64,000 nt of DNA from an uncultured Lachnospiraceae bacterium (GCA_949949005.1 CATLHM010000008.1:62001-126000), one strand, 5' to 3'. Counted from the first letter of the stretch, positions 52,313-60,774 are shown. Numbers and translations: made by a program. The notes: generated from the letters alone by a model not told the origin.

Positions 52313-53425
52313 TTACAGGTCAATATTCCGGAATTTTCTTAAGATATATAATGCCCTGTCCAGATCCTGATCGCCAGGGCTGACGATCTCCGCCCGGTTT
52401 GAAAGCCCACAGATACGCCTTGGCTCGCTGCCAAAATAAACCCTCCGGTTATTCGGGCATTTGCATAATCTCTCGGGAAACTGTTTTTCAAACCAATGAA
52501 ATAAATCCTGATCTTCCTCGTACAAAGTCTTTGCAAACTCATTAATATTCTGAAAATGGTTGAAATAAATACACAGCATGAAGTACTCCCGATCCGCATA
52601 AAAGCCGCATATGTTTTTCCCCTTGTATGCATACTCAACCTTCCATTTAAAGTCTGAAACAATTCCCCTCAGCGGCTTTATCCTGACCCTGACCTTCATC
52701 CCCGACAGATGATCTTCTAACTTCTTCACCATTTCAGCACTCTCGGCGGACAGCGTTTTGCATATATCGCTTACTGCCACAACCGGCGAACAGGCATTTT
52801 TGAAATCAAGGCGGAGAAAATTCATCCATTTGTATTTGCTCTCAGGAGCTTTGCATAAATAGACTATCCCTCTCATCATTTGAGGATACTGCCCGTGAGC
52901 AATAAAAACAATGTCTTTCTCTTCATAGACCCGGATACCAAGTTTTAATAATTTTTCGTACCGCATGGTATTATATTCCGATTCATGGATACGGTTCATT
53001 TGCTCCCTGACATCAGCATAGTCTTCTTTTTGTATCACTAATGCGCCTGTCCCTGCGTCAATACCACTGCTCTTAACGCCTGCGCGGTAAAGGTACAGGG
53101 CGTAAAACTGTATCGCCTGCTGAAAGGTGTTTCTCAGGGTGCTTTCCCGGGAATTTGCCGTGTGCTCCTTCTCTTTTTTCTCCTGTGCCTTCTGTCCTTT
53201 CAATTTTGCCATGTACTCTTCATAAGGCTTCGGAAACACCAAATATTCTTCCGGCCTTTCATACATTCCACGATAAAGTGAAACCATAAATTGATAAAAT
53301 TGTAATAACCCGCCTTCTTCCTGCTCACCCGGCATCTCAAAGGGGGCAATCATATCTATGCAATGTCTGACTGAACGCTGCGCATATGTTTCCATTCTTC
53401 TGTTCCACCTGCCCTGTTTCGCCAT
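52313..53425 (-). CDS. hypothetical protein of unknown family
   Basis: 370 residues; no recognised motif. Residues 75-100 are very charged (KLKGQKAQEKKEKEHTANSR), possibly a helical linker. The C-terminal part has repeated aromatic and basic strands (WKVEYAYKGKNICGFYADRE) somewhat like DUF3788 proteins. Start ATG 53423-53425 has weak binding; ATG 53393-53395 with AGGTGG upstream is an alternative. It is 31 bp after cyclase-fold copy B and 79 bp before phosphorylase copy 2, same strand. Confidence 0.6.
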   Translation of the reverse strand: MAKQGRWNRRMETYAQRSVRHCIDMIAPFEMPGEQEEGGLLQFYQFMVSLYRGMYERPEEYLVFPKPYEEYMAKLKGQKAQEKKEKEHTANSRESTLRNTFQQAIQFYALYLYRAGVKSSGIDAGTGALVIQKEDYADVREQMNRIHESEYNTMRYEKLLKLGIRVYEEKDIVFIAHGQYPQMMRGIVYLCKAPESKYKWMNFLRLDFKNACSPVVAVSDICKTLSAESAEMVKKLEDHLSGMKVRVRIKPLRGIVSDFKWKVEYAYKGKNICGFYADREYFMLCIYFNHFQNINEFAKTLYEEDQDLFHWFEKQFPERLCKCPNNRRVYFGSEPRRICGLSNRAEIVSPGDQDLDRALYILRKFRNIDL

Positions 53426-53456
53426 AATTCCGCTGCAATTTTTCTACGGCTTTGTT

Positions 53457-54374
53457 TTATAGGTTGCCGAAACCTTTCAAATACAGTAGATTTTCAATAA
53501 TTCCCTGGCCCTTCCACCAGTTTTTACTGACTGCCCAGGCATCCGGGAAAGCCTCCCATCCCCAGGAGATCTCCCAGGAGCCGTCCGCAAGCTGTGTATC
53601 CACTATATGTCCGCACTCATATTCGGCAATCTCCTTATTTGCAGGATAAAACTCACTGTCCCTGGAATTCATAAACCGGGAAGGCTTGCAGACATATCCT
53701 CCCCATTTTGACGTGTCTTTGGTAATCATGCCATTAACCGATGTATGCAGCCGCTCCTTTAACGTTTTGCAGGAAATCTCCTGCTGCGCTCCCGCCTTTA
53801 TAATATCTTCCAGCATGTGTACATAACAGGCGCACGTATGCATATCCGTACTCTCCGATGAGACCAAAGCCTCCGCCGCCTCATTGGCAATACGCACGCC
53901 AAGCCGATACGGCTCGCTTCCCGCCTCCCCATAGCGGATCAAAAAGCCCGCGATCTGTGCCGTGCCATTATAATCCGTATGGCAGGAGCTTTTGCTTTCC
54001 GTATGCCACCAGGGCGCATGAGGATAGTCGTTATTGCTTTTCACCACAATATCCCAGGACTTCCCGTTGAAGCAGGCCCCGCTCATATACCACTTAAGCA
54101 GCCCCTGAATCACAGGGTGCCCGGCATTTTCATAATTAATTTCACTGATAATGCTTCCCGCCGCGTTGCTGTGCAGCGGTATGGAATTCGGATTCCAGCA
54201 GTCCGCTTCCACGGCATGTCCGAAACCTCCGTCCTCATTCTGATAACAGGACAAGACCTGCATTACCGCTTCCTTACTTCCCTCTTCAAAATGATACTGA
54301 AACCGCGCCATATCAAGCGGTCTTGCATTGCGGTACATAAATGTCCTTGCCCGCTCAAATATCTGATTGCTCAT
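53457..54374 (-). CDS. cyclase-fold (alpha/alpha toroid) protein, copy B
   Basis: 305 residues. YQNEDGGFGHAVEADCWNPN near residue 45 is a QW-like repeat; further aromatic-rich segments include SNNDYPHAPWWHTE and LADGSWEISWGWEAFP, the latter a second repeat. No signal peptide and no DxDD motif. GGAG lies 6 nt before the ATG. First gene of the set with the unknown protein, nucleoside phosphorylase copy 2 and copy A. The N-terminus (FMYRNARPLDMARFQYHFEE) resembles that of copy A (YRCARPLDYTKWKFLFEKGS), so the two are paralogues. Confidence 0.78.
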   Translation of the reverse strand: MSNQIFERARTFMYRNARPLDMARFQYHFEEGSKEAVMQVLSCYQNEDGGFGHAVEADCWNPNSIPLHSNAAGSIISEINYENAGHPVIQGLLKWYMSGACFNGKSWDIVVKSNNDYPHAPWWHTESKSSCHTDYNGTAQIAGFLIRYGEAGSEPYRLGVRIANEAAEALVSSESTDMHTCACYVHMLEDIIKAGAQQEISCKTLKERLHTSVNGMITKDTSKWGGYVCKPSRFMNSRDSEFYPANKEIAEYECGHIVDTQLADGSWEISWGWEAFPDAWAVSKNWWKGQGIIENLLYLKGFGNL

Positions 54375-54478
54375 ACTCTCTCCTTTCTCCGTTTCCCCCC
54401 TGTCGGGGGCAATCTCAAGGAAATTTTACAAAATCTGTCACCGGATGTATTGTATATTTTCGACACAAATAGATTCTC

Positions 54479-55375
54479 TCAGACTTTCCACTCCAACGCC
54501 TGCTTTGCCCTGACCATGGCATGTCTACGATTATCCTGTATTTCTGATCGCAAAGCCATCTCCCTTGCCGCACGGATCCCCATGGAATGATAACGCTTAA
54601 ACTCCCGCATCAAATGTGATGCATCTGTATATCCGTATTTATAAACGGCGTCCGTAATGTTAAAATTGCCCTGGCCTATAATATCTCTCCATAAACATTG
54701 GTAGCGCACCAGATTACTCAATTTCTTGGGTGTAATTCCGACGTATTCATAAAAAAGCCGCTCCATCTGCCTGCTGCTTACAAAATTTTCTTTCGACAAC
54801 TGACCAACCGTAAACGCCCCCTGATGCCGGAGAATATCGCTCACGACACTGTCTAAGACCATATTCTTCCTTGCAGTTTCAAATTTTTTCAAAAGCAGCA
54901 TTTCCGCCATCCCTGTCCACTCTGTCAAGCTGCCAGGCTCTGGTAACCGTCTGCGCAGTTCCCGATCAAGCCAGCCAAATCTTTCCCTGACATCATACCG
55001 TCCATTTACCGTTCCGGTCAATGAATCCTCGGAAAAAAGGTAAGCGCTCCATGCATAAAAACGAATGGCAAATACAGATAGCTTATGTAAGGATTTTTTA
55101 TCGCTGCAAGTGAAAAAACTCCTGTCATTTATTCCAATGAAATCAGAAGTAATGATATAACCCTCATCATCTATACGATAAATAATATCTACACAAGTGT
55201 CAGGAATCACTATTTCCGAAGATTCTTCCGTTTCCGTGTCAGGACAGCAAGACTCTCCACCCCAAAAGCATCTCACATAAGGCCGCAAGACCGGGCACGG
55301 GCTTATTTCCTGATAGACAGAACTGCATTTGAAAGGAGTCGCCGTCAATGGCAGGTATCGTATTTTAGTCTTCAT
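54479..55375 (-). CDS. AraC-family regulator with DUF6597-type N-terminal domain
   Basis: 298 residues. N-terminal part (CPVLRPYVRCFWGGESCCPD and IVIPDTCVDIIYRID) is the DUF6597 type common in AraC regulators; the C-terminal double HTH starts near residue 200 (LSKENFVSSRQMERLFYEYV; ITDAVYKYGYTDASHLMREF). It starts 13 bp after the ArsR-like gene and lies upstream of the cyclase-fold operon with a 104-bp gap, so it is the likely regulator of that operon. Confidence 0.85.
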   Translation of the reverse strand: MKTKIRYLPLTATPFKCSSVYQEISPCPVLRPYVRCFWGGESCCPDTETEESSEIVIPDTCVDIIYRIDDEGYIITSDFIGINDRSFFTCSDKKSLHKLSVFAIRFYAWSAYLFSEDSLTGTVNGRYDVRERFGWLDRELRRRLPEPGSLTEWTGMAEMLLLKKFETARKNMVLDSVVSDILRHQGAFTVGQLSKENFVSSRQMERLFYEYVGITPKKLSNLVRYQCLWRDIIGQGNFNITDAVYKYGYTDASHLMREFKRYHSMGIRAAREMALRSEIQDNRRHAMVRAKQALEWKV

Positions 55376-55388
55376 TTATTTTCGGCCT

Positions 55389-56060
55389 CTAATTCTCTCC
55401 GCCGGCCTCCCATGTTCCCTTTCCCTGTGTGAAGGTTTCGTCCACCATATCGCTGATCCCCGCCAACAGCATAATTACACCTTGCACTTTGTGGGGTTGG
55501 ATCGCATAAACCCCTTTCCGTTGTTCGTCTTCCACAATTATATCGGCGGCCAGCAACGGTTTCATGTGATGATAAACCTGTCCTGTAGATCCGAAACCAC
55601 ATTTCTCTACCAGTTCCGCCACGGTCTTAGGTTCCCGAAGTATCTCCAATAACATCATAAGGCGGTTTGAATTCCCGATACAGGCTAACACCTTACTTGC
55701 GACACCACTCTCGATGAGAGAGAGCAGTTCATCGGTGGGGATGCCATTTCGTATCCAGTTAGATTGCCGTCCACCGGAATTGTATACCCCGAGGTAGGTC
55801 ACAAGTCCGCTCACCCCTTTTTCCTCCGTTTTGTAGCACAGTTCCTCCATTTGTTCACTGAGGCGGCTATCCGGATGCATTCCATGCATAACATGAACCC
55901 TTTTTAACAGCTCCGCTGATGGCTTCTTTGTCGGCTGCTTATCAGAAAGCAATTCCATCACCATAGCCCGCATCTCATCAAGTTGAGGAAATATCATATT
56001 TTGAAGGTTTCCTATCTGCTCTCTGAGAGCGTCAATCTCTTTATCATAATCTCGATCCAT
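55389..56060 (-). CDS. ArsR-like winged-helix regulator with N-terminal coiled coil
   Basis: 223 residues. N-terminal 40 residues form a probable coiled coil (DKEIDALREQIGNLQNMIFP); the middle holds VHVMHGMHPDSRLSEQMEEL, and the C-terminal third is a winged helix (CIGNSNRLMMLLEILREPKT, VYHHMKPLLAADIIV) as in ArsR proteins. ATG 56058-56060; an in-frame TTG 42 nt upstream is less likely. Likely co-transcribed with the AraC gene. No metal-binding Cys motif was seen. Confidence 0.78.
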   Translation of the reverse strand: MDRDYDKEIDALREQIGNLQNMIFPQLDEMRAMVMELLSDKQPTKKPSAELLKRVHVMHGMHPDSRLSEQMEELCYKTEEKGVSGLVTYLGVYNSGGRQSNWIRNGIPTDELLSLIESGVASKVLACIGNSNRLMMLLEILREPKTVAELVEKCGFGSTGQVYHHMKPLLAADIIVEDEQRKGVYAIQPHKVQGVIMLLAGISDMVDETFTQGKGTWEAGGEN

Positions 56061-56129
56061 AGCCCTATTACTGCTCCTTTCAAAAAGTGTTGAATTCCGC
56101 AATTACGTATTTGCATAATACTATGGGAT

Positions 56130-56286
56130 AACACTAATGTCAATAAGTTTGAGAAAATATTTTTTGTATCTCCGGTGGTACTGGCAGCAGAGAAATGTAC
56201 CTCGACTAAGTAGGTCGTTTTATCGATCTTCTTTTGCAAACGGGCGTTAATCTCCCTGTGATGTTGGTCCGAAAGTTGTCACCCAT
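56130..56286 (-). pseudogene. frameshifted TnpW-like mobile element remnant
   Basis: AAGGAGGGACA precedes ATG 56284-56286 (MGDNFRTNITGRL). That frame stops early; the next frame continues INARLQKKIDKTTYLVEVHF, which resembles the small TnpW proteins of Firmicute transposons. The C-terminal end is lost. Only a single short motif supports this call. Confidence 0.5.
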
Positions 56287-56307
56287 TGTCCCTCCTTAAT
56301 GGCAAAA

Positions 56308-56341
56308 TAGAGCATATAGAATTCAGTTACTATATGCTCTA
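56308..56341 (-). terminator. terminator after the broken Rpn gene
   Basis: Perfect 12-bp stem TAGAGCATATAG/CTATATGCTCTA with a 10-nt loop, followed on the minus strand by TTTTG. Confidence 0.85.
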
Positions 56342-56379
56342 ACGTTGTTACTATATTTGATTCTGATTGATACGATTGA

Positions 56380-57230
56380 TTACGCTAACTGTATAACCTC
56401 AGCTTCAATTTCTTTTAATTCATCAAGTGACAATAAAGGAACGCAATCCGCAATTTCATCAAGTGTCATTTTACCTTTTTTAATCATTTTTTTTGCTGTT
56501 TCCCGTGCGATTTCCTGTGCCGCTTCATATCTCTCACTTCTTATAAACGACTTCATAATCTCTTCCTCATCAAATAAACTCATCATAATAGTCACAACCT
56601 CCTTTTCTCTCTGCGCCAAATATTCCTTTAAGACATTCCTGTCCTTGCATATGCGGATCGTTTCCGTAACTGCCTTCCTCGTCATTCCATGCTGCCCGGT
56701 CTGCTCGTTAAAAACTTTGCAGAAAATGATGTACTGGTTGATAATGTCATCTGTATCGCTTTCATAGATAACCTTTGCTTTTACCTCAATATCTGTATCT
56801 GCGCCCTCGAAAAATTCTTTAGACAGAGATATTTTGTCGGGTTTCCGTCCTTTGTTTCCCGTAAAAACCACATAAAGTTCAGGCTTTGGCATTTTCACCT
56901 TCTTGCTTTTGTGATAGTCTTGGCAGGTACGCTGAAAATATTCGTGATAGCTTTGTGCCAGATACAGCAAAACTCTTACTAAAATATTCACTGACCATGT
57001 AGACTGTGCTTCCACAAGTATCATCAGCTTATTATTAGCAATAAAACCCAAATCATTATACAGATTATCCGTCAATACATTTGTAATTGTCACATCTGTA
57101 AGGGAATCCTCTGTCGCTGTGGTGTCCTCTGGGTGGAACGTTTTATATAGTTCTAGCAGATACCTCTTGTTTTGAAAAGATCAAGGAATACGCTGTTTTT
57201 TGCGGTACGCTTTGCCATGTGACGTGTCAC
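56380..57230 (-). pseudogene. Rpn-family gene broken by a one-base frameshift near the start
   Basis: GTG 57228-57230 (GAGGAG at 6 nt) begins MTRHMAKRTAKNSVFLDLF, then the frame stops. In the next frame NKRYLLELYKTFHPEDTTAT and the long remainder (TITNVLTDNLYNDLGFIANN, KLMILVEAQSTWSVNILVRV, with D and E-x-Q nuclease core) run to 56380. Restoring one base near 57184 would give about 280 residues. Promoter and terminator are intact, so loss is recent, or the sequence has an error in TTTTCAAAAC. Confidence 0.8.
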
Positions 57231-57231
57231 A
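57217..57231. promoter_or_regulatory. palindrome at the start of the broken Rpn gene
   Basis: TGTGAC GT GTCACA overlaps the GTG start region. It resembles a CRP-type half-site pair but with a shorter spacing, so no regulator is assigned. Confidence 0.3.
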
Positions 57232-57349
57232 TTTATCTCCTCTATCTGTTTTGTATCAGAGAACTTTAGTTCTCTTTGCACATTTAACACCTCGATTTCT
57301 AAAAATCTGTGACATAAAATACGATATATCCTGTTCCTTCCACACTTTA

Positions 57350-57378
57350 ATTATACAAAAAAGTGCCTGTCTTTACAA
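57350..57378 (-). promoter_or_regulatory. promoter of the broken Rpn gene
   Basis: Minus strand: -35 TTGTAA (57373-57378), 17-bp spacer, -10 TATAAT (57350-57355). The leader contains a perfect hairpin AGAGAACT/AGTTCTCT at 57258-57275. Confidence 0.8.
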
Positions 57379-57436
57379 TAAAATTCACATTAATTTTCAA
57401 GCCGTTTATCCAAACCATAAAGGATAGCATACATGC

Positions 57437-57859
57437 TCAAACCCGCTTTACTAAATGAATCTCATCATCCCTGCAATAGCCCAAATTTTTGTATACGGCC
57501 TGGGCAACGGTATTTTCTGATCCGGTAAGCAACCCAAATTCATGCAGTGGATAATGCTTTTTGCAGTATTCCTCTGCATAGGAAATCATAGCCCGCGCAA
57601 CCCCGCACCGCCTGTATTGCGTTTTCACATATACCTCGGTGATCTCCGGCATATAGTCCTCATAGCAAAAGGATCTTTTCAACTGAACGCACACAAAGCC
57701 AGCCAGTTCTCCATTTGCTTCATCCACAACAACAATCTCCTGCCTGTTGTCAGCAAGGGATGATCTTATATGATCAAGTGTTGTCTCGCCCTCTCCATTA
57801 AACTCGTTGTTCAGAGCCTCTAATTGCTCGGCATCCTTTTCTGTGGCAATGCGTACCAT
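57437..57859 (-). CDS. GNAT acetyltransferase, copy 1
   Basis: 140 residues. GNAT core with motif A: MPEITEVYVKTQYRRCGVAR, the Q/RxxGxA acetyl-CoA loop being RRCGVA. C-terminal ENTVAQAVYKNLGYCRDDEI is motif B. GGAGGTGG precedes the ATG, which directly adjoins the stop of the upstream GNAT gene. Acceptor substrate unknown; could be an aminoglycoside, a peptide or a small amine. Confidence 0.87.
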   Translation of the reverse strand: MVRIATEKDAEQLEALNNEFNGEGETTLDHIRSSLADNRQEIVVVDEANGELAGFVCVQLKRSFCYEDYMPEITEVYVKTQYRRCGVARAMISYAEEYCKKHYPLHEFGLLTGSENTVAQAVYKNLGYCRDDEIHLVKRV

Positions 57860-58351
57860 TCATCCCACCTCCAATTCGTATAATGCCATAGACCGGCCGT
57901 TAGGATAATCAATAATATCCACAATTCTATAACCCGCGTTCAGATAAATCTTTCTGACTGCCTTTTCATCCAGTCCGGTATCCAGCCGAATATACCGAAT
58001 GCCGCGCCCACGGCACTCTGACCGGATTGCTTCTGTGACAAGTCCTGTCATACCCATTCCGGCGAACTTACGGCGCACACAGAATTTATGCAGATAGGCG
58101 GCTTCGTACTCAGGGGCATCAGGCCAATAGCTCGCATCTGTCCATTGCAGAATAAAAGCACAGGCAATTTCACCGTCAATCAACCCAACGCAGAAATTCT
58201 CCGGCCCGGCATCGGGTGTAATCAATGCCTCCTCCGTCAGCCATTCATCAGGCCAGACGCGGTATCCCTGCTCCCGCCCCCATGAAGCAACCTCCCTCAG
58301 CACAGCAATTGCTGCATCCATTCTGTTAAACTGAATCTCTATATTTTTCAT
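57860..58351 (-). CDS. GNAT acetyltransferase, copy 2
   Basis: 163 residues. Acetyl-CoA loop in YLHKFCVRRKFAGMGMTGLV, later IRYIRLDTGLDEKAVRKIYL and NAGYRIVD. The start overlaps the nucleotidyltransferase stop (ATGA). N-terminal RVWPDEWLTEEALITPD is a variable acceptor region. It differs strongly from the next GNAT, so the pair is not a recent duplication. Three genes in a row with acetyl- and nucleotidyl-transferase folds could be a modification or resistance cassette, but this is inference. Confidence 0.87.
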   Translation of the reverse strand: MKNIEIQFNRMDAAIAVLREVASWGREQGYRVWPDEWLTEEALITPDAGPENFCVGLIDGEIACAFILQWTDASYWPDAPEYEAAYLHKFCVRRKFAGMGMTGLVTEAIRSECRGRGIRYIRLDTGLDEKAVRKIYLNAGYRIVDIIDYPNGRSMALYELEVG

Positions 58352-59106
58352 TGGTTCATATAGCCTCCTTTAGCCGGTAGAACCCTCTCATTAATAACCC
58401 GATACAATTCGTCATGCCATTTCGTATATTCCCGGCAAATATCATCATTCCATTCACAGCTTTCCCCGTGTAAGGTTTTTGTGATAAAATCAAAAACTTC
58501 CCTATCGACCACAGGCGGTTCATGTTTCAAATATAAATCGATAACCTTGAATTTGTTAAATTCTACAATATCATATTTCAGCAGCAGATAACGTTTCAAC
58601 GCAATCAAAGTGGAATTGACAAAACTCGCCCTGCTGTGTTGAAACGGCGGCTGAGAATCCATCCATTCCTGAAAAGCGAGAATATCATTTTTAATGGATT
58701 GCTTATCCGGCATGGGAATGTCTTCCGTATCAAAATTTCCATACACGAGTCTGCTCTGACTCTTCAGACGGAGGATTTCCTGTACCAGCTCCTCCTCTTT
58801 CATATAGGGAGGGTATAGCTGTTCCTTTGCAAATACAACAGCCCCAAATCCTTTCGGCACGTTATATCTTTTATGATAATTCTCCGCAATTTTTTCTATT
58901 TTTTCAGTGACATCAACTATTTCATGACGGGAAAAGGACGTAATTACCGCAGTATCTATATCGCTCTGCCCCGGTCTGTAATAATCGCTTCCTAAAGAGC
59001 CGATCACAAAAACAGCCTCAATTTTCCCCGGGAAACTACCGGAGATTTCTTTTGCAAATTCTGTTGCCGTTGCAATGGCCGCCTCATAAGAAATATAGTC
59101 CCGCAT
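58348..59106 (-). CDS. nucleotidyltransferase-domain protein
   Basis: 252 residues. AVFVIGSLGSDYYRPGQSDI followed by DTAVI is the polymerase-beta-type GS...DxD signature (GSLG and DID). The C-terminal half (ALKRYLLLKYDIVEFNKFKV) is helical, like antibiotic nucleotidyltransferases and HEPN-linked proteins. ATG 59104-59106 lies 9 nt after GGAGG. It heads the three-gene unit with two GNATs. Aminoglycoside nucleotidyltransferase activity is possible but unsupported. Confidence 0.82.
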   Translation of the reverse strand: MRDYISYEAAIATATEFAKEISGSFPGKIEAVFVIGSLGSDYYRPGQSDIDTAVITSFSRHEIVDVTEKIEKIAENYHKRYNVPKGFGAVVFAKEQLYPPYMKEEELVQEILRLKSQSRLVYGNFDTEDIPMPDKQSIKNDILAFQEWMDSQPPFQHSRASFVNSTLIALKRYLLLKYDIVEFNKFKVIDLYLKHEPPVVDREVFDFITKTLHGESCEWNDDICREYTKWHDELYRVINERVLPAKGGYMNQ

Positions 59107-59198
59107 CCCGCATCCCCTCCTTTTCTGCTTCCCCGCCGCACCTCCGTCCAGGGCAGCCTCCCGCCCCGGATGTTTCGTAGCCGCAAATATCATTTAAC

Positions 59199-59227
59199 TT
59201 GTATGATAACACAAAGTGACGTATAAT
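59199..59227 (+). promoter_or_regulatory. promoter of the CD3324-family gene
   Basis: -35 TTGTAT (59199-59204), 17-bp spacer, -10 TATAAT (59222-59227). The 170-nt leader contains an 8-codon open frame (59301-59327) after AAAGGGG and a hairpin TGGCTAT/ATAGCCA (59332-59362). Confidence 0.75.
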
Positions 59228-59398
59228 TATAGTAAACGCCAAAATAATTTGTCGTTCACTACACATCAGCAAAGCAGAAATTCAGAAAGGGGATTTGTAT
59301 ATGAAACGATATGTTATGTCTGCATAGCACTGGCTATTGCAAAAAACAGTTGTTATAGCCAATGCTATTCCTGAAAACGAAAATTTAGGGAGGCAGAC

Positions 59399-59671
59399 AT
59401 GGGCTATATGAAAGCAGAAGAAATTCTGCCCATTGAGATAATAGAATTGATACAACAGTATGTGGACGGAGAAAGCATTTATATTCCCCGCAAACTATCA
59501 CATAGAAAGGCATGGGGAACAGGCACACAAATTAAACAGGAGCTTTCAAGGCGTGACCAACAGATTTATGAGGATTATCTTGCGGGAAGCAGGACAGAGG
59601 AATTGGCGTGTAAATACTGTCTGTCAGGCAAAAGCATACAGCGTATCCTGAGAAAACAAAAAGATTCCTGA
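59399..59671 (+). CDS. CD3324-family small helix-turn-helix protein
   Basis: 90 residues. EEILPIEIIELIQQYVDGES, then YIPRKLSHRKAWGTGTQIKQ, are the family hallmarks; the C-terminal SRTEELACKYCLSGKSIQRI reads as a helix-turn-helix. GGGAGG lies 5 nt before the ATG. Family proteins are found in Clostridia, often near mobile DNA. Its role is probably DNA binding; no target is known. Confidence 0.85.
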   Translation: MGYMKAEEILPIEIIELIQQYVDGESIYIPRKLSHRKAWGTGTQIKQELSRRDQQIYEDYLAGSRTEELACKYCLSGKSIQRILRKQKDS

Positions 59672-59746
59672 AGATGAAAGGATAAAACTATGAGCTGATA
59701 CTTTGTATTGGCTCATGTTTTATTTCAAAAATATGTGAGGTGGAAG

Positions 59747-59812
59747 ATGGCATTAGAATATGTTACGCTACACCACAAAGAGAGCAGCCGTATGATTACG
59801 GCTAAGTTTTAA
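59747..59812 (+). CDS. possible 21-residue peptide or truncated gene start
   Basis: GAGGTGGAAG precedes ATG GCA TTA; the frame MALEYVTLHHKESSRMITAK ends with Phe and TAA. It lies just before the repeat element upstream of the methyltransferase. Only the ribosome binding site supports translation; it may be the truncated start of a lost gene. Confidence 0.35.
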   Translation: MALEYVTLHHKESSRMITAKF

Positions 59813-59823
59813 GGAGAATCATA

Positions 59824-59958
59824 GGTTGAAAATAAGCCTGATGGCTTATTTTCAACCAGCAATGTGTGCCGCAAGCGGCCCGCATTGAATCGCAGATGCG
59901 AAACCGCCTACGCGGCTTTCGCATCGCGTTGCCGCAAAAAACGCGTCATGGAGGTTAA
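59824..59958 (+). repeat. hairpin repeat with ribosome binding site before the methyltransferase
   Basis: Perfect 15-bp hairpin GGTTGAAAATAAGCC (59824-59857), a second hairpin GATGCGAAA/TTTCGCATC (59895-59925), and TTGCCGCAAAAAACGCGT followed by CATGGAGGTTA (59929-59957). The first hairpin and the last 27 bp match the element before jetB on the other strand at 47653-47713. Confidence 0.88.
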
Positions 59959-59959
59959 T

Positions 59960-60658
59960 ATGCAATCGTCTGAAGAATACATGCAGAATTTACGACAATG
60001 GCTTCAGGATACAGCAGATTCCCCGCTGGAGGAAATGTCTGACTTTTTTACCAAGCGGCTGTACGGTTATGAAGAACATATGTCAATCTGGGAGGAATCT
60101 TATCGGATATTTGCCGAAATCTTACCTTTGGATTGTCAAAAAATTTTAGACTTAGGTTGCGGAACCGGGTTAGAATTAGACAGGATATGGCAGAAAAATC
60201 CAGGCCTTCAGGTAACCGGCGTAGACTTATGCGAACCTATGCTGGACAAACTGCTTGAAAAACATCACGATAAGCCCCTTACCACAGTAGTCCAGGATTA
60301 TTTCCAATACGATTTGGGATGTTGCAAATGGGATGCCGTTATTTCCTTCGAAAGCCTGCATCACTTCCTGCCCCGGCGCAAAAAGGAATTGTACCGGAAA
60401 ATCTACTGCAGCCTGAAGGGAAAGGGCGTTTTTATATTGGGAGACTATATTGCCTGCTGTGACGAAGAAGAGCAGCTTCTGCGTAATATATACCTGCAAA
60501 AAAGAAAGCAGTCAGCAATACCGGATCCTTGTTATGTACATTTTGATATTCCCCTGACTCTGGATCATGAAATAGAATTATTGCGAAACGCAGGATTCAT
60601 AATAGAAAAAATATTGAATGGCAGCGCCACAATTATTTTAGCCAGAAAAGGAGCCTGA
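59960..60658 (+). CDS. class I SAM-dependent methyltransferase
   Basis: 232 residues. Motif I KILDLGCGTGLELDRIW (near residue 65) binds S-adenosylmethionine; motif II VTGVDLCEPMLDKL; later WDAVISFESLHHFLPRRKKE and ILGDYIACCDEEEQ. The ATG at 59960-59962 follows GGAGG at 5 nt, supplied by the intergenic repeat, and the longer upstream frame lies inside the repeat. The order resembles small-molecule methyltransferases; substrate unknown. Confidence 0.88.
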   Translation: MQSSEEYMQNLRQWLQDTADSPLEEMSDFFTKRLYGYEEHMSIWEESYRIFAEILPLDCQKILDLGCGTGLELDRIWQKNPGLQVTGVDLCEPMLDKLLEKHHDKPLTTVVQDYFQYDLGCCKWDAVISFESLHHFLPRRKKELYRKIYCSLKGKGVFILGDYIACCDEEEQLLRNIYLQKRKQSAIPDPCYVHFDIPLTLDHEIELLRNAGFIIEKILNGSATIILARKGA

Positions 60659-60774
60659 GCCAATTCCTACCAATTCTATATAGATCAGCCATAATTTCCG
60701 TAATGACAACCGTTGGAATATCTGCTATAATCTTTGCGCAGCCCAAAAATAAGGATACGAAAGAGAGGTTTGAA

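Noticed and set aside
57217..57231. TGTGAC-GT-GTCACA as a CRP/FNR operator
   Set aside because: The spacing is 2 bp shorter than a CRP site and the motif lies over the start codon of a broken gene; no regulator of this family is encoded nearby.
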